From Tenacibaculum adriaticum (lineage in GTDB: Bacteria; Bacteroidota; Bacteroidia; Flavobacteriales; Flavobacteriaceae), in NCBI RefSeq assembly GCF_008124875.1, contig NZ_VNIA01000003.1, positions 186,001 through 250,000 on the forward strand: DNA of 64,000 bases. Direction: 5' to 3'. The notes under the pieces are model-generated. The model did no database searches and was not told where the DNA came from. It saw only the letters and a program-made list of their open reading frames with translations. Shown in pieces: positions 37,472 through 47,129 of this stretch. A program made the position numbers and the translations under genes. Every line of letters begins with the position of its first letter. Position 1 is the stretch's first letter.

Positions 37472-37876
37472 ATGGGAGTTCGTAAACAAAATATGGCAAA
37501 ACAGTTAAAGGAAGCTAAAAAGCAACGTGCTTTTGCAAAGCTTACTAACTGTCCTACATCACCAAGAAAAATGCGCTTGGTAGCAGATTTAGTAAGAGGA
37601 GTAGAGGTTGAAAAAGCTTTACAAATCTTAAAATTTAGTCCAAAAGAATCATCTAGAAATTTAGAGAAATTGTTATTGTCTGCAATCGCAAACTGGCAAG
37701 CTAAAAATGAAGATGCAAGTATTGAAGAGGCTGGATTATTCGTGAAATCAATTTGTGTTGATAGCGCAGGTATGTTAAAAAGATTAAGACCAGCTCCACA
37801 AGGGCGTGCTCATAGAATTCGTAAGCGTTCTAATCACGTTACTTTAGAGTTAGGTGCTAAAAATAACAGTAATTAA
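37472..37876 (+). CDS. rplV: 50S ribosomal protein L22
   Basis: The 134-residue L22 lines the exit tunnel. The core runs from [19 protein letters not shown] to the beta-hairpin [28 protein letters not shown]. The first about 20 residues ([20 protein letters not shown]) extend the protein compared with E. coli, as is common in Bacteroidota. An internal ATG at residue 8 could be an alternative start. Confidence 0.97.
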   Translation: MGVRKQNMAKQLKEAKKQRAFAKLTNCPTSPRKMRLVADLVRGVEVEKALQILKFSPKESSRNLEKLLLSAIANWQAKNEDASIEEAGLFVKSICVDSAGMLKRLRPAPQGRAHRIRKRSNHVTLELGAKNNSN

Positions 37877-37887
37877 TCAAAGTAGAA

Positions 37888-38607
37888 ATGGGACAAAAAA
37901 CAAATCCAATAGGAAATCGTTTAGGAATCATCAGAGGATGGGAATCTAACTGGTATGGTGGAAATGACTACGGAGATAAATTAGCTGAAGATGATAAGAT
38001 AAGAAAGTATGTAAATGCTAGATTATCTAAAGCAAGTGTATCTCGTGTAATTATTGAGCGTACTTTAAAACTTGTAACCGTTACTATCACTACTGCTAGA
38101 CCTGGTATTATTATCGGTAAAGGTGGACAAGAGGTAGACAAGTTAAAAGAAGAGCTTAAGAAAATTACAGGTAAAGAAGTTCAAATCAATATTTTTGAAA
38201 TTAAACGTCCTGAGTTAGATGCTACATTAGTTGCAGCTAGTATTGCGCGTCAAATCGAGAATAGAATTTCTTACAAAAGAGCTACAAAAATGGCTATCGC
38301 TGCAGCAATGCGTATGAATGCAGAAGGAATTAAAGTTCAAATTTCTGGTCGTTTAAACGGTGCAGAAATGGCACGTTCAGAGCATTATAAAGAAGGAAGA
38401 ATTCCACTTTCTACTTTTAGAGCAGATATCGATTATGCACTTGTTGAAGCCCATACTACCTACGGAAGATTAGGTATTAAAGTATGGATAATGAAAGGTG
38501 AGGTTTATGGTAAACGTGAATTATCTCCATTAGTAGGATTATCTAAGCAAAAAGGTAGTGGTTCTAAAGGTGGAAATTCTAAACGTCAACCTCGCAAAAG
38601 AAAATAA
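37888..38607 (+). CDS. rpsC: 30S ribosomal protein S3
   Basis: The 239-residue S3 has the KH domain motif [20 protein letters not shown] and the C-terminal domain with [33 protein letters not shown]. It forms part of the mRNA entry helicase. A basic Gly/Ser/Lys tail ([17 protein letters not shown]) is usual for the phylum. The gap to rplV is 11 bp. Confidence 0.98.
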   Translation: MGQKTNPIGNRLGIIRGWESNWYGGNDYGDKLAEDDKIRKYVNARLSKASVSRVIIERTLKLVTVTITTARPGIIIGKGGQEVDKLKEELKKITGKEVQINIFEIKRPELDATLVAASIARQIENRISYKRATKMAIAAAMRMNAEGIKVQISGRLNGAEMARSEHYKEGRIPLSTFRADIDYALVEAHTTYGRLGIKVWIMKGEVYGKRELSPLVGLSKQKGSGSKGGNSKRQPRKRK

Positions 38608-38626
38608 TTTTTAAAAGAAATTAAAG

Positions 38627-39058
38627 ATGTTACAGCCAAAAAGAGTAAAATACCGTAAGGTACAGAAGGCGAAGGGAAATATGAATGGTATTTCTGGAAG
38701 AGGTAACCAACTTTCTAACGGAATGTTTGGAATCAAATCTTTAGACCAGAATTTACTTACCTCTCGTCAAATAGAGGCAGCTCGTATTGCGGCAACTCGT
38801 CATATGAAAAGGGAAGGACAGCTTTGGATTAAAATATTTCCAGACAAACCTATTACCAAAAAACCATTAGAAGTACGTATGGGTAAAGGTAAAGGTGCTC
38901 CTGATCATTTTGTTGCTGTTATTAAACCAGGTAGAATTTTGTTTGAAGTTGGTGGAGTGCCAATGGAAGTAGCGAAAGAAGCTTTACGTTTAGCAGCACA
39001 AAAACTTCCAGTAAAGACGAAGTTTGTTATTGCAAGAGATTTTGATTTTAACGCTTAA
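38627..39058 (+). CDS. rplP: 50S ribosomal protein L16
   Basis: The 143-residue L16 organises the A-site finger. [17 protein letters not shown] and [36 protein letters not shown] are diagnostic; the latter contains the arginine region that some bacteria hydroxylate. It lies between rpsC and rpmC in the standard S10 order. Confidence 0.98.
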   Translation: MLQPKRVKYRKVQKAKGNMNGISGRGNQLSNGMFGIKSLDQNLLTSRQIEAARIAATRHMKREGQLWIKIFPDKPITKKPLEVRMGKGKGAPDHFVAVIKPGRILFEVGGVPMEVAKEALRLAAQKLPVKTKFVIARDFDFNA

Positions 39059-39069
39059 TTCTATATATA

Positions 39070-39261
39070 ATGAAACAATCAGAAATTAAAGAATTATCAA
39101 TAGCTGACTTACAAGAGAAGTTAGGTACGTTGAAGAAAAATTATACGGATCTTAAGATGGCTCACGCCATAACTCCATTGGAAAACCCATTAGAGATTAA
39201 AAGCTTAAGAAAAACTGTGGCAAGAATTGCTACAGAATTAACTAAAAGAGAATTACAATAA
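39070..39261 (+). CDS. rpmC: 50S ribosomal protein L29
   Basis: The 63-residue two-helix protein begins MKQSEIKELSIADLQEKLG and ends IATELTKRELQ. It lies at the tunnel exit beside L23. It starts 11 bp after rplP and is followed by rpsQ after 18 bp. Confidence 0.97.
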   Translation: MKQSEIKELSIADLQEKLGTLKKNYTDLKMAHAITPLENPLEIKSLRKTVARIATELTKRELQ

Positions 39262-39279
39262 TTCTAGTCAGTTTTAAAG

Positions 39280-39537
39280 ATGGAAAGAAGAAATCTTAGA
39301 AAAGAAAGAATAGGTGTTGTATCAAGTAACAAGATGGAAAAATCTATCGTTGTTAATGAGGTAAACAGAGTAAAGCACCCAATGTACGGTAAGTTCGTTT
39401 TAAAAACGAAAAAGTACGTTGCTCATGACGAGAATAATGATTGCAACATCGGAGATACAGTAAAGATCATGGAAACAAGACCTTTAAGTAAATCTAAGCG
39501 TTGGAGATTAGTAGAAATCCTAGAAAGAGCGAAATAA
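39280..39537 (+). CDS. rpsQ: 30S ribosomal protein S17
   Basis: The 85-residue OB-fold protein shows [19 protein letters not shown] and [32 protein letters not shown]. It binds 16S helices 7 and 11 early in 30S assembly. Only one base separates its stop from the rplN start. Confidence 0.97.
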   Translation: MERRNLRKERIGVVSSNKMEKSIVVNEVNRVKHPMYGKFVLKTKKYVAHDENNDCNIGDTVKIMETRPLSKSKRWRLVEILERAK

Positions 39538-39538
39538 T

Positions 39539-39907
39539 ATGTTACAGACAGAATCAAGATTAAAAGTAGCTGATAACACTGGAGCAAAAGAAGTTTTAGT
39601 GATTAGAGTTTTAGGAGGAACAAAAAAGCGTTACGCTAGTGTTGGAGATAAAATTGTTGTTACAGTAAAAGCAGCAACTCCAAATGGAAGTGTAAAAAAA
39701 GGACAAGTTTCTAGAGCTGTTGTTGTTCGTACAAAGAAGGAAGTTAGACGTAAAGACGGGTCTTATATTAGATTTGACGACAATGCATGTGTACTTTTAA
39801 ATCCTACAGAGGAAATGAGAGGAACTCGTGTATTTGGTCCTGTAGCTCGTGAATTACGTGAGAAACAATTTATGAAGATCGTATCATTGGCACCTGAAGT
39901 GCTTTAA
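39539..39907 (+). CDS. rplN: 50S ribosomal protein L14
   Basis: The 122-residue L14 begins [27 protein letters not shown] and ends [19 protein letters not shown]. It forms an inter-subunit bridge and is the target of the silencing factor RsfS. Position and length are normal. Confidence 0.98.
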   Translation: MLQTESRLKVADNTGAKEVLVIRVLGGTKKRYASVGDKIVVTVKAATPNGSVKKGQVSRAVVVRTKKEVRRKDGSYIRFDDNACVLLNPTEEMRGTRVFGPVARELREKQFMKIVSLAPEVL

Positions 39908-39920
39908 TATTGTATTTAAG

Positions 39921-40229
39921 ATGAAGAAGTTCAAAATCAAATCAGGAGATACTGTTAAAGTAATAGCAGGAGATCATAAAGGATCTGAAGGAAAGGTTTT
40001 ACAAATTCTTAAAGAAAAAGATAGAGTTGTAGTAGAAGGTGTTAATATGGTATCTAAACACACCAAACCAAGTGCTGCAAATCCACAAGGAGGAATTGTA
40101 AAAAAAGAAGCTCCATTACACATATCAAACGTTGCTTTAGTTGAAAACGGTGAAGCAGTTAGAGTTGGTTATAAAGTAGAAGGAGATAAGAAAGTGAGAT
40201 TTTCAAAAAAATCAGATAAAGCAATATAA
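39921..40229 (+). CDS. rplX: 50S ribosomal protein L24
   Basis: The 102-residue protein contains the KOW motif ([25 protein letters not shown]) and the [30 protein letters not shown] segment. It starts 50S assembly at 23S domain I. It is separated from rplE by 2 bp. Confidence 0.97.
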   Translation: MKKFKIKSGDTVKVIAGDHKGSEGKVLQILKEKDRVVVEGVNMVSKHTKPSAANPQGGIVKKEAPLHISNVALVENGEAVRVGYKVEGDKKVRFSKKSDKAI

Positions 40230-40231
40230 CC

Positions 40232-40783
40232 ATGAGTTACGTACCAAGATTAAAAGAGGAGTACAAGAGCAGAGTTATCAAAGCTCTTACTGATGAATTT
40301 GGTTATAGCAATGTAATGCAAGTGCCTAAATTACAAAAAATCGTTGTAAGTAAAGGTGTTGGAGCAGCTATAGCAGATAAGAAATTAATAGAATATGCTA
40401 TTGACGAGTTAACTACAATTACAGGTCAAAAAGCAGTATCAACTATTTCTAAGAAAGACGTTGCTAACTTCAAATTACGTAAAGGGATGCCAATTGGTGC
40501 TAAAGTTACGTTAAGAGGTGATAAAATGTACGAGTTTTTAGATAGATTAGTTACTGCATCTTTACCACGTGTAAGAGATTTTAACGGAATCAAAGCTAAT
40601 GGTTTTGATGGTAGAGGTAATTACAATTTAGGAATTACCGAACAAATCATCTATCCAGAAATTAATATTGATCAAGTGAAAAAAATTAGTGGTATGGATA
40701 TTACTTTTGTAACATCTGCAGATACTGATAAAGAAGCTAAATCATTATTAGGAGAATTAGGTTTACCATTTAAAAAGAATTAA
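40232..40783 (+). CDS. rplE: 50S ribosomal protein L5
   Basis: The 183-residue L5 binds 5S rRNA in the central protuberance. [30 protein letters not shown] and [28 protein letters not shown] are diagnostic. It is followed by rpsN after 2 bp. Confidence 0.98.
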   Translation: MSYVPRLKEEYKSRVIKALTDEFGYSNVMQVPKLQKIVVSKGVGAAIADKKLIEYAIDELTTITGQKAVSTISKKDVANFKLRKGMPIGAKVTLRGDKMYEFLDRLVTASLPRVRDFNGIKANGFDGRGNYNLGITEQIIYPEINIDQVKKISGMDITFVTSADTDKEAKSLLGELGLPFKKN

Positions 40784-40785
40784 AG

Positions 40786-41055
40786 ATGGCTAAAGAATCA
40801 ATGAAAGCGCGTGAGCGTAAAAGAGCAAAAATGGTTGCTAAATATGCTGAAAAAAGAAAAGCTTTAAAAGAAGCTGGAGATTATGAAGCATTACAAAAGT
40901 TACCAAAAAACGCATCACCAATTAGAACACACAATCGTTGTAAACTAACTGGACGTCCTAAAGGATATATGCGTCAGTTCGGATTATCACGTGTAACATT
41001 CCGTGAAATGGCTAATCAAGGATTAATTCCTGGTGTAAAAAAAGCTAGCTGGTAA
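40786..41055 (+). CDS. rpsN: 30S ribosomal protein S14, zinc-independent form
   Basis: The 89-residue S14 is the long form without the C-x2-C...C-x2-C zinc ribbon; only one Cys ([20 protein letters not shown]) is present. [31 protein letters not shown] is the usual N-terminus. It ends the rplC-led transcript: a strong terminator follows 29 bp later. Confidence 0.97.
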   Translation: MAKESMKARERKRAKMVAKYAEKRKALKEAGDYEALQKLPKNASPIRTHNRCKLTGRPKGYMRQFGLSRVTFREMANQGLIPGVKKASW

Positions 41056-41083
41056 GGCAAGATAATTATTTTTATAAATTTAT

Positions 41084-41114
41084 AAGGTTGTGTTCTTCGA
41101 ACACGACCTTTTTT
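41084..41114 (+). terminator. Rho-independent terminator after rpsN
   Basis: AAGGTTGTGTTC and GAACACGACCTT pair over 12 positions (one G-U) around a UUC loop and run into TTTT. It separates the S10-type operon from the rpsH-led spc operon. Confidence 0.85.
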
Positions 41115-41207
41115 GTTTTTTAACTTTATAAGTAGGCTATAAAATGCTTATAAAAAGCTAAATAATATTACTTAAAATAACAGTGAAAATCAAAATAAAC
41201 AAAACAC

Positions 41208-41237
41208 TTTGATTTTCAAAAAGTTTACGTATATTTG
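41208..41237 (+). promoter_or_regulatory. Promoter of the rpsH-led spc/alpha operon
   Basis: TTTG at 41208-41211 and TATATTTG at 41230-41237, with an 18-base spacer, match the Bacteroidota boxes, again followed by CAC. Confidence 0.75.
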
Positions 41238-41439
41238 CACACTGTTTTTGGAGGGTAATTATGCCTTGTTGTCAATGACTTACAGAGTTTTAATATTTTG
41301 TAAAAACTGTAACAATGTAAAAATCAACTATTAAAAACAAAAAAAACAAATATTAACTGGTTTAAGGTTTAATGATTACGGATGTTATCCGTAGGGAAAA
41401 TAGAAATCATTAAAAACCAAAACCGCAATTTAATTTTTT
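41238..41439 (+). promoter_or_regulatory. Structured 5' leader of rpsH
   Basis: The roughly 195-base leader has two notable parts. First, GGAGGG (41250-41255) five bases before a 5-codon ORF (41261-41278), a rare true Shine-Dalgarno sequence in this phylum. Second, a nested hairpin close to the rpsH start: TTAATGATT (41369-41377) pairs with AATCATTAA (41405-41413), and TACGGAT (41377-41383) with ATCCGTA (41387-41393) inside. In E. coli S8 represses the spc operon; this leader could be the flavobacterial equivalent, but no S8 site is recognisable by eye. Confidence 0.5.
41261..41278 (+). CDS. Possible 5-codon leader peptide MPCCQ with strong SD
   Basis: ATG CCT TGT TGT CAA TGA lies five bases after GGAGGG. 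The spacing is ideal for initiation, while the ribosomal genes here lack such sites. Two adjacent Cys codons could sense Cys-tRNA, or the SD may be used for another purpose such as 16S or S1 binding. Translation is unproven. Confidence 0.3.
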   Translation: MPCCQ

Positions 41440-41838
41440 ATGTATACAGATCCAATCGCGGATTTTCTTACTCGAGTTAGAAATGCAGTGGCTGCAAATC
41501 ACCGAGTAGTTGAAATTCCTGCTTCAAAATTGAAGAAGGAAATGACGAAAATTTTGTTTGATCAAGGTTACATTTTAAGTTATCAGTTTATTGAAGATAA
41601 AGTTCAAGGAACGATTAAGATAGCTTTAAAATACGATCGAGACACAAAAGAGTCAGTTATTAGAAAGATTCAAAGAATCTCTACACCAGGTTTACGTAAA
41701 TACGTTGGCGCTAAGGAAATGCCAAGAGTATTAAACGGTCTTGGTGTTGCAATCGTATCAACATCTAGAGGAGTGATGACTAACAAGAAAGCACGTCAAG
41801 AGAATGTTGGAGGAGAAGTTTTATGTTACGTTTATTAA
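41440..41838 (+). CDS. rpsH: 30S ribosomal protein S8
   Basis: The 132-residue S8 begins [16 protein letters not shown] and ends with [31 protein letters not shown], the RNA-binding motif. It binds 16S helix 21 and in E. coli is the translational repressor of the spc operon. It heads the spc operon here, after a structured leader. Confidence 0.98.
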   Translation: MYTDPIADFLTRVRNAVAANHRVVEIPASKLKKEMTKILFDQGYILSYQFIEDKVQGTIKIALKYDRDTKESVIRKIQRISTPGLRKYVGAKEMPRVLNGLGVAIVSTSRGVMTNKKARQENVGGEVLCYVY

Positions 41839-41853
41839 TCAACAATTTGTAAA

Positions 41854-42399
41854 ATGAGTAGAATAGGAAAAAATCCAATCGCATTACCACAAGGTGTTGA
41901 ATTTAAAGTAGACGGAAACGTGGTTACAGTAAAAGGAAAATTAGGTGAATTAACTCAAGAGTTAAAATCTGATATTACTGTAAAGGAAGAAGATGGTAAT
42001 ATTGTAGTTGAAAGACCATCAGATAGTAAACCTCATAGAGCAGCACATGGTTTGTACCGTGCTTTAATAGCTAATATGGTAGAAGGTGTTACTAATGGTT
42101 TTACTAAACAATTAGAATTAGTAGGTGTAGGTTATAGAGCATCTAATCAAGGTCAGAAATTAGATCTAGCTTTAGGTTATTCGCATAACATATTATTAGA
42201 AATAGCTCCAGAAGTTAAGGTTGAAACTGTATCTGAAAAAGGTAAGAATCCAATCGTTAAGTTATCTTCATTTGATAAGCAATTAGTAGGTCAAGTTGCA
42301 GCAAAGATCCGTTCTTTCCGTGCTCCAGAACCATACAAAGGAAAAGGAGTTAAGTTCGTAGGAGAAGTATTAAGAAGAAAAGCAGGTAAATCTGCATAA
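41854..42399 (+). CDS. rplF: 50S ribosomal protein L6
   Basis: The 181-residue protein has two tandem homologous domains. It begins [19 protein letters not shown] and carries the signature [23 protein letters not shown] at the end. It sits near the sarcin-ricin loop. The gap to rpsH is 15 bp. Confidence 0.98.
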   Translation: MSRIGKNPIALPQGVEFKVDGNVVTVKGKLGELTQELKSDITVKEEDGNIVVERPSDSKPHRAAHGLYRALIANMVEGVTNGFTKQLELVGVGYRASNQGQKLDLALGYSHNILLEIAPEVKVETVSEKGKNPIVKLSSFDKQLVGQVAAKIRSFRAPEPYKGKGVKFVGEVLRRKAGKSA

Positions 42400-42413
42400 T
42401 AATATTTAGTGTT

Positions 42414-42764
42414 ATGGCATTATCAAAGCTTGAAAGAAGACAACGTATTAAGTATAGAATTAGAAAGATTGTTACGGGAACAGCAGAAAAACCAAGATTA
42501 TCGGTTTTTAGAAGTAACAAAGAAATCTATGCTCAATTAATAAATGATGTAGACGGAGTAACAATTGCTGCGACATCATCAAGAGATAAAGAAATTACAT
42601 CTAGTTCTAAAGCAGAAACTGCAGCAGCAGTTGGAAAGGCAATTGCTGAAAAAGCGACTAAAGCTGGAGTAGATACTATTGCTTTTGATAGAAACGGGTA
42701 TTTATACCACGGTCGAGTTAAAGTATTAGCAGATGCTGCAAGAGAAGCTGGTTTAAAATTTTAA
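42414..42764 (+). CDS. rplR: 50S ribosomal protein L18
   Basis: The 116-residue 5S rRNA-binding protein shows [34 protein letters not shown] and ends [26 protein letters not shown]. Position and length are normal; the next gene starts 11 bp later. Confidence 0.97.
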   Translation: MALSKLERRQRIKYRIRKIVTGTAEKPRLSVFRSNKEIYAQLINDVDGVTIAATSSRDKEITSSSKAETAAAVGKAIAEKATKAGVDTIAFDRNGYLYHGRVKVLADAAREAGLKF

Positions 42765-42775
42765 GAAATTATATT

Positions 42776-43297
42776 ATGTTAGGATATAAAAACGTAGAAA
42801 GAGTAAAACCAAGCGGATTAGAGCTTGTAGATAAATTAGTAGGCGTACAACGTGTAACGAAAGTAACTAAAGGGGGTAGAGCATTTGGTTTCTCTGCAAT
42901 CGTAGTAGTTGGTGACGGAAACGGTGTTGTAGGTCATGGTTTAGGGAAATCTAAAGATGTAGCATCAGCGATTGCAAAAGCAATTGAAGACGCTAAGAAA
43001 AATTTAGTTCGTATTCCTATTATAGACGGAACATTACCTCACGAGCAAAAAGGTAAGTTTGGTGGAGCAAAAGTTTTCATTAAGCCTGCTTCTCATGGTA
43101 CCGGAGTTATTGCTGGTGGTGCTGTACGTGCGGTATTAGAGTCTGTTGGTATACACGACGTATTATCAAAATCTCAAGGATCATCTAACCCTCATAACGT
43201 AGTTAAAGCAACTTTTGATGCTTTGTTACAATTACGTAGTGCAGCAACTATTGCTAAGCAAAGAGGTATTTCTTTAGAGAGAGTTTTTAACGGATAA
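42776..43297 (+). CDS. rpsE: 30S ribosomal protein S5
   Basis: The 173-residue S5 has the dsRNA-binding-like N-domain ([33 protein letters not shown]) and the C-domain ([22 protein letters not shown]). It takes part in decoding fidelity and mRNA entry. The region where spectinomycin-resistance changes occur (KGGRAF) looks wild type. Confidence 0.98.
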   Translation: MLGYKNVERVKPSGLELVDKLVGVQRVTKVTKGGRAFGFSAIVVVGDGNGVVGHGLGKSKDVASAIAKAIEDAKKNLVRIPIIDGTLPHEQKGKFGGAKVFIKPASHGTGVIAGGAVRAVLESVGIHDVLSKSQGSSNPHNVVKATFDALLQLRSAATIAKQRGISLERVFNG

Positions 43298-43308
43298 AAT
43301 TTAAGACG

Positions 43309-43491
43309 ATGAAAAAAATTAAAGTTACACAAGTAAAAAGTAAAATCGGTCGCCTTAAAAATCAAAAAAGAACGTTAGAGGCGTTAGGTTTACGTAGAAT
43401 GAACCAAACTGTAGAGCACGAAGCAACGCCTACAATTTTGGGAATGGTAAATACAGTTAAACACTTAGTTTCTTTTGAAGAAACTAAATAA
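43309..43491 (+). CDS. rpmD: 50S ribosomal protein L30
   Basis: The 60-residue protein has [35 protein letters not shown] and a short C-terminal helix. It is one of the smallest spc-operon products and lies 11 bp after rpsE and 14 bp before rplO. Confidence 0.96.
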   Translation: MKKIKVTQVKSKIGRLKNQKRTLEALGLRRMNQTVEHEATPTILGMVNTVKHLVSFEETK

Positions 43492-43505
43492 GACATTTAT
43501 ATAAG

Positions 43506-43955
43506 ATGAATTTACATAACTTAAAACCAGCTGAAGGTTCTGTTAAAAGCGGAAAAAGAATAGCAAGAGGTGAAGGATCTGGAAAAGGTGGTACTGCAAC
43601 AAGAGGACACAATGGTCAAAAAGCACGTTCGGGTTATTCTCGTAAAATTGGATTTGAAGGTGGGCAAATGCCTCTTCAAAGACGTGTGCCTAAGTTTGGT
43701 TTCACAAACATAAACCGTAAGGAGTATGTTGGTATTAACTTAGACAAATTACAAGAATTAGTTGACAACGGAAGGATTACTGATACAGTAAATATGGAAG
43801 TTTTAATTGAAAACAGATTAGCTCGCAAAAACGAATTAATAAAAATATTAGGACGTGGAGAGTTGAAAGCTAAATTAAATATAACCATACATAAATATAC
43901 TGCAACAGCAAAAGCGGCTATCGAAGCAGCTGGAGGAGAAGCAGTAACATTATAA
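43506..43955 (+). CDS. rplO: 50S ribosomal protein L15
   Basis: The 149-residue L15 begins MNLHNLKPAEGSVKSGKRIARGEGSGKGGTATRGHNGQKARSG, a Gly/Arg/Lys-rich extension reaching into the 23S core, followed by FEGGQMPLQRRVPKFGF. It assembles late. It starts 14 bp after rpmD and ends 10 bp before secY. Confidence 0.98.
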   Translation: MNLHNLKPAEGSVKSGKRIARGEGSGKGGTATRGHNGQKARSGYSRKIGFEGGQMPLQRRVPKFGFTNINRKEYVGINLDKLQELVDNGRITDTVNMEVLIENRLARKNELIKILGRGELKAKLNITIHKYTATAKAAIEAAGGEAVTL

Positions 43956-43965
43956 GAAATTGTAA

Positions 43966-45291
43966 ATGATGAATTTTATAAATACTTTAAAAGACATTTG
44001 GAAGATTGAAGAGTTAAAGGAAAAATTACTTTTAACTTTAGGTTTAATTGCTGTTTATCGCTTTATGGCTTCTGTTCCATTACCAGGAATAGATCCAACA
44101 CAGTTAACAGCATTAAAGGATCAAACCGGAGGAGGTCTTTTAGGTTTATTAAACGCATTTACAGGAGGGGCATTTGCACGAGCGTCAGTTATGGCTCTTG
44201 GTATAATGCCTTATATTTCTGCATCAATTGTAGTTCAATTAATGGGAATCGCGGTTCCTTATTTACAAAAACTACAAAAAGATGGAGAAAGTGGACGTAA
44301 AAAGATTACTCAAATTACAAGATGGTTAACAATTGCTATTACGTTAGTTCAAGGACCTACGTACATTACAGCAATTAAGACTCAGTTTGGTTTACCAGAT
44401 TCGGCCTTTTTAGTTGGAGGAGCAACATTTTGGATTTCATCTATGATCATATTAACTGCCGGTACCATTTTTGCAATGTGGTTAGGAGAGCGTATTACAG
44501 ACAAAGGAGTTGGTAATGGAATATCATTATTAATTACTGTAGGTATTTTAGCAAATTTTCCAGCTGCATTTATGCAAGAATTAGTTTCTAAAACAACTAA
44601 TGCTGGTGGTGGTGGAATTATGATGATTTTAATCGAATTAATAGTTTGGTTTGTAGTAATCTTGTTAACTGTATTATTAGTTACCGCAGTACGTAAGGTG
44701 GCAGTTCAATACGCCCGACGTACAGCAGTTACAAACATTAAAGATGTAGATGGCGCAAGACAATATATTCCGTTAAAATTAAATGCAGCGGGAGTTATGC
44801 CAATTATCTTTGCTCAAGCTATTATGTTTTTACCAGTAGCTTTAGGACAAAAATATCCAGCTTTAAATAGTTTAACTGATAATTTCGGTTTATGGTACAA
44901 TGTTATCTTTGCTCTTTTAATTATCATATTCAGTTATTTTTATACGGCGATTACAATCCCAACAAATAAAATGGCAGAAGATTTAAAAAGAAGTAATGGT
45001 TTTGTACCAGGATATAAACCAGGTGAAGAAACAGCTAACTTTTTAGATTCGGTATTATCTAGAATAACACTACCAGGATCTATCTTTTTAGCAGGATTAT
45101 CAATTTTACCAGCATTTATTGTTAAGTTTGGGGTTGCTCAAAATTGGGCAATGTTTTATGGTGGTACTTCTTTAATCATTATGGTTGGAGTAGCAATTGA
45201 TACTTTACAACAAATAAATTCATATTTATTAAATAGTCGTTACGACGGTTTAATGAAAACTGGTAACAGTAACAGAAAATCATTAAAATAA
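43966..45291 (+). CDS. secY: Preprotein translocase subunit SecY
   Basis: The 441-residue protein forms the protein-conducting channel with SecE and SecG. Ten transmembrane helices are visible. The plug region [15 protein letters not shown], the signature [37 protein letters not shown] and cytoplasmic loop C5 ([15 protein letters not shown]) are conserved. It is in its usual place between rplO and infA, and only one base separates its stop from infA. Confidence 0.98.
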   Translation: MMNFINTLKDIWKIEELKEKLLLTLGLIAVYRFMASVPLPGIDPTQLTALKDQTGGGLLGLLNAFTGGAFARASVMALGIMPYISASIVVQLMGIAVPYLQKLQKDGESGRKKITQITRWLTIAITLVQGPTYITAIKTQFGLPDSAFLVGGATFWISSMIILTAGTIFAMWLGERITDKGVGNGISLLITVGILANFPAAFMQELVSKTTNAGGGGIMMILIELIVWFVVILLTVLLVTAVRKVAVQYARRTAVTNIKDVDGARQYIPLKLNAAGVMPIIFAQAIMFLPVALGQKYPALNSLTDNFGLWYNVIFALLIIIFSYFYTAITIPTNKMAEDLKRSNGFVPGYKPGEETANFLDSVLSRITLPGSIFLAGLSILPAFIVKFGVAQNWAMFYGGTSLIIMVGVAIDTLQQINSYLLNSRYDGLMKTGNSNRKSLK

Positions 45292-45292
45292 T

Positions 45293-45508
45293 ATGGCTAA
45301 GCAATCAGCAATTCAACAAGATGGAACCATAACAGAAGCGTTATCTAACGCAATGTTTCGTGTAGAATTAGAGAACGGACATATTGTTACGGCACACATT
45401 TCTGGTAAAATGCGTATGCATTATATAAAACTATTACCTGGAGACAAGGTAAAGTTAGAAATGAGTCCGTATGATTTATCAAAGGCAAGAATTACTTACA
45501 GATATTAA
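45293..45508 (+). CDS. infA: Translation initiation factor IF-1
   Basis: The 71-residue OB-fold protein starts [30 protein letters not shown] and ends [14 protein letters not shown]. It blocks the A-site during initiation. It lies between secY and rpmJ, as in many Bacteroidota, and is one codon-spaced base from secY. Confidence 0.98.
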   Translation: MAKQSAIQQDGTITEALSNAMFRVELENGHIVTAHISGKMRMHYIKLLPGDKVKLEMSPYDLSKARITYRY

Positions 45509-45520
45509 AAAACAAAACTG

Positions 45521-45637
45521 ATGAAAGTAAGAGCATCATTAAAGAAAAGAAGTGCTGACTGCAAAATAGTACGCAGAAAAGGCAGATTATACGTAATTAA
45601 CAAAAAGAATCCTAGATTTAAACAAAGACAAGGGTAG
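45521..45637 (+). CDS. rpmJ: 50S ribosomal protein L36, zinc-free form
   Basis: This 38-codon gene reads [20 protein letters not shown] in its first half and ends with NPRFKQRQG. Only one cysteine (residue 14) of the zinc-binding C-C-C-H set remains, so it is the zinc-independent version. It lies 12 bp after infA and its stop is 2 bp before the rpsM start. Confidence 0.95.
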   Translation: MKVRASLKKRSADCKIVRRKGRLYVINKKNPRFKQRQG

Positions 45638-45639
45638 TT

Positions 45640-46005
45640 ATGGCAAGAATCGCAGGTATAGATATTCCAAAGAATAAAAGAGGTGTAATCGCTTTAACAT
45701 ATATCTTTGGTATAGGAAACAGCAGAGCTAAAGAGATTTTAGCAAATGCAAAAATTGATGAGAGTATCAAAGTTCAAGATTGGACAGATGATCAAATTGC
45801 AGCAATTCGTGAGCAAGTTGGAACTTTCACTATTGAAGGAGAGTTACGCTCTGAAGTTCAATTAAGCATTAAGCGTTTAATGGACATCGGATGTCAAAGA
45901 GGTATTCGTCACAGACTTGGTTTACCATTAAGAGGTCAAAGAACGAAAAATAACTCTCGTACAAGAAAAGGTAAGAGAAAAACTGTAGCTAACAAGAAAA
46001 AATAA
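45640..46005 (+). CDS. rpsM: 30S ribosomal protein S13
   Basis: The 121-residue S13 shows [26 protein letters not shown] (helix-two-turn-helix) and the C-terminal basic tail [28 protein letters not shown] that contacts P-site tRNA. It begins the alpha-type section of the operon. Confidence 0.98.
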   Translation: MARIAGIDIPKNKRGVIALTYIFGIGNSRAKEILANAKIDESIKVQDWTDDQIAAIREQVGTFTIEGELRSEVQLSIKRLMDIGCQRGIRHRLGLPLRGQRTKNNSRTRKGKRKTVANKKK

Positions 46006-46038
46006 TCATTGATTATTTTTTACTAATAGTAAAGAATT

Positions 46039-46425
46039 ATGGCAAAGTCTAAAGTAACAAAAAAACGTAAAGTTGTAATAGAATCAGTTGGTGAAGCTCA
46101 CGTAACTGCATCTTTCAACAATATTATTATTTCTTTAACAAACAAAAAAGGTGACGTTATTTCTTGGTCATCTGCCGGTAAAATGGGTTTTAGAGGTTCT
46201 AAAAAGAACACTCCATACGCAGCTCAATTAGCAGCAGAAGATTGTGCAAACGTTGCAAAAGAAGCAGGTTTACGTAAAGTAAAAGTGTACGTTAAAGGAC
46301 CAGGTAACGGTAGAGAATCTGCAATCAGATCTATCCACAATGCAGGTATCGAAGTAACAGAAATTATCGATGTTACTCCAATTCCTCATAATGGATGTCG
46401 TCCACCTAAAAGAAGAAGAGTATAA
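46039..46425 (+). CDS. rpsK: 30S ribosomal protein S11
   Basis: The 128-residue S11 lines the 30S platform. [51 protein letters not shown] and [18 protein letters not shown] are diagnostic. A structured 82-base gap follows before rpsD. Confidence 0.98.
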   Translation: MAKSKVTKKRKVVIESVGEAHVTASFNNIIISLTNKKGDVISWSSAGKMGFRGSKKNTPYAAQLAAEDCANVAKEAGLRKVKVYVKGPGNGRESAIRSIHNAGIEVTEIIDVTPIPHNGCRPPKRRRV

Positions 46426-46439
46426 TTTATATTTTAACA

Positions 46440-46494
46440 AAAGTAGGATTTTAGATTATCGAAGGAGTTAGCCTTAATTCATAATCCCTACTTT
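46440..46494 (+). promoter_or_regulatory. Structured RNA element upstream of rpsD (S4-leader candidate)
   Basis: Three nested helices can be drawn in the rpsK-rpsD gap: AAAGTAGG (46440-46447) with CCTACTTT (46487-46494), GATTAT (46454-46459) with ATAATC (46481-46486), and AAGG (46462-46465) with CCTT (46472-46475). A 6-nt bulge interrupts the 5' side only. Its place directly before rpsD fits an autogenous S4 binding element; S4 leaders have been proposed in this phylum, but I cannot check whether this is the same motif. Confidence 0.6.
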
Positions 46495-46507
46495 AAATTA
46501 ATTTGAA

Positions 46508-47113
46508 ATGGCAAGATATACAGGACCAAAAACTAAAATTGCTCGTAAGTTTGGCGAAGCAATCTTCGGAGACGATAAGAACTTCGAAAAAAGGAATTAC
46601 CCTCCAGGACAACATGGAGCAGGTAAAAGAAGAGGTAAAAAATCAGAATATGCTATCCAATTAATGGAAAAGCAAAAAGCTAAATATACTTATGGTATTT
46701 TAGAGCGTCAATTCCGTAATTTATTCAAGTCAGCTCAAGCTGCCGGAGGTATTACAGGTGAGGTTTTATTACAATATTGTGAGTCTCGTTTAGATAATGT
46801 TGTTTACCGTTTAAGTATAGCAAATTCACGTAGTGCTGCACGTCAGTTAGTATCTCACCGTCACATTACAGTAAATGGTGAAATAGTGAACATTCCATCA
46901 TATAGATTAAAAGACGGAGATGTTGTTGCAGTAAGAGAAAAATCTAAATCTTTAGAAGCTATTGAAAATGCTTTAGCTGCTAATAGTAATGTTTACGAGT
47001 GGTTAACTTGGAACGCTGATCAAAAATCTGGGACTTTTGTTAAAGCTCCAGAAAGATTACAAATTCCAGAAAACATCAAAGAACAATTAATCGTAGAATT
47101 ATATTCTAAATAA
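46508..47113 (+). CDS. rpsD: 30S ribosomal protein S4
   Basis: The 201-residue S4 starts [21 protein letters not shown] and has the S4 RNA-binding domain [44 protein letters not shown]. It nucleates 30S assembly and in several bacteria represses its own synthesis. The gene is preceded by a clear hairpin element. Confidence 0.98.
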   Translation: MARYTGPKTKIARKFGEAIFGDDKNFEKRNYPPGQHGAGKRRGKKSEYAIQLMEKQKAKYTYGILERQFRNLFKSAQAAGGITGEVLLQYCESRLDNVVYRLSIANSRSAARQLVSHRHITVNGEIVNIPSYRLKDGDVVAVREKSKSLEAIENALAANSNVYEWLTWNADQKSGTFVKAPERLQIPENIKEQLIVELYSK

Positions 47114-47129
47114 TCCTGATAAACTTACT

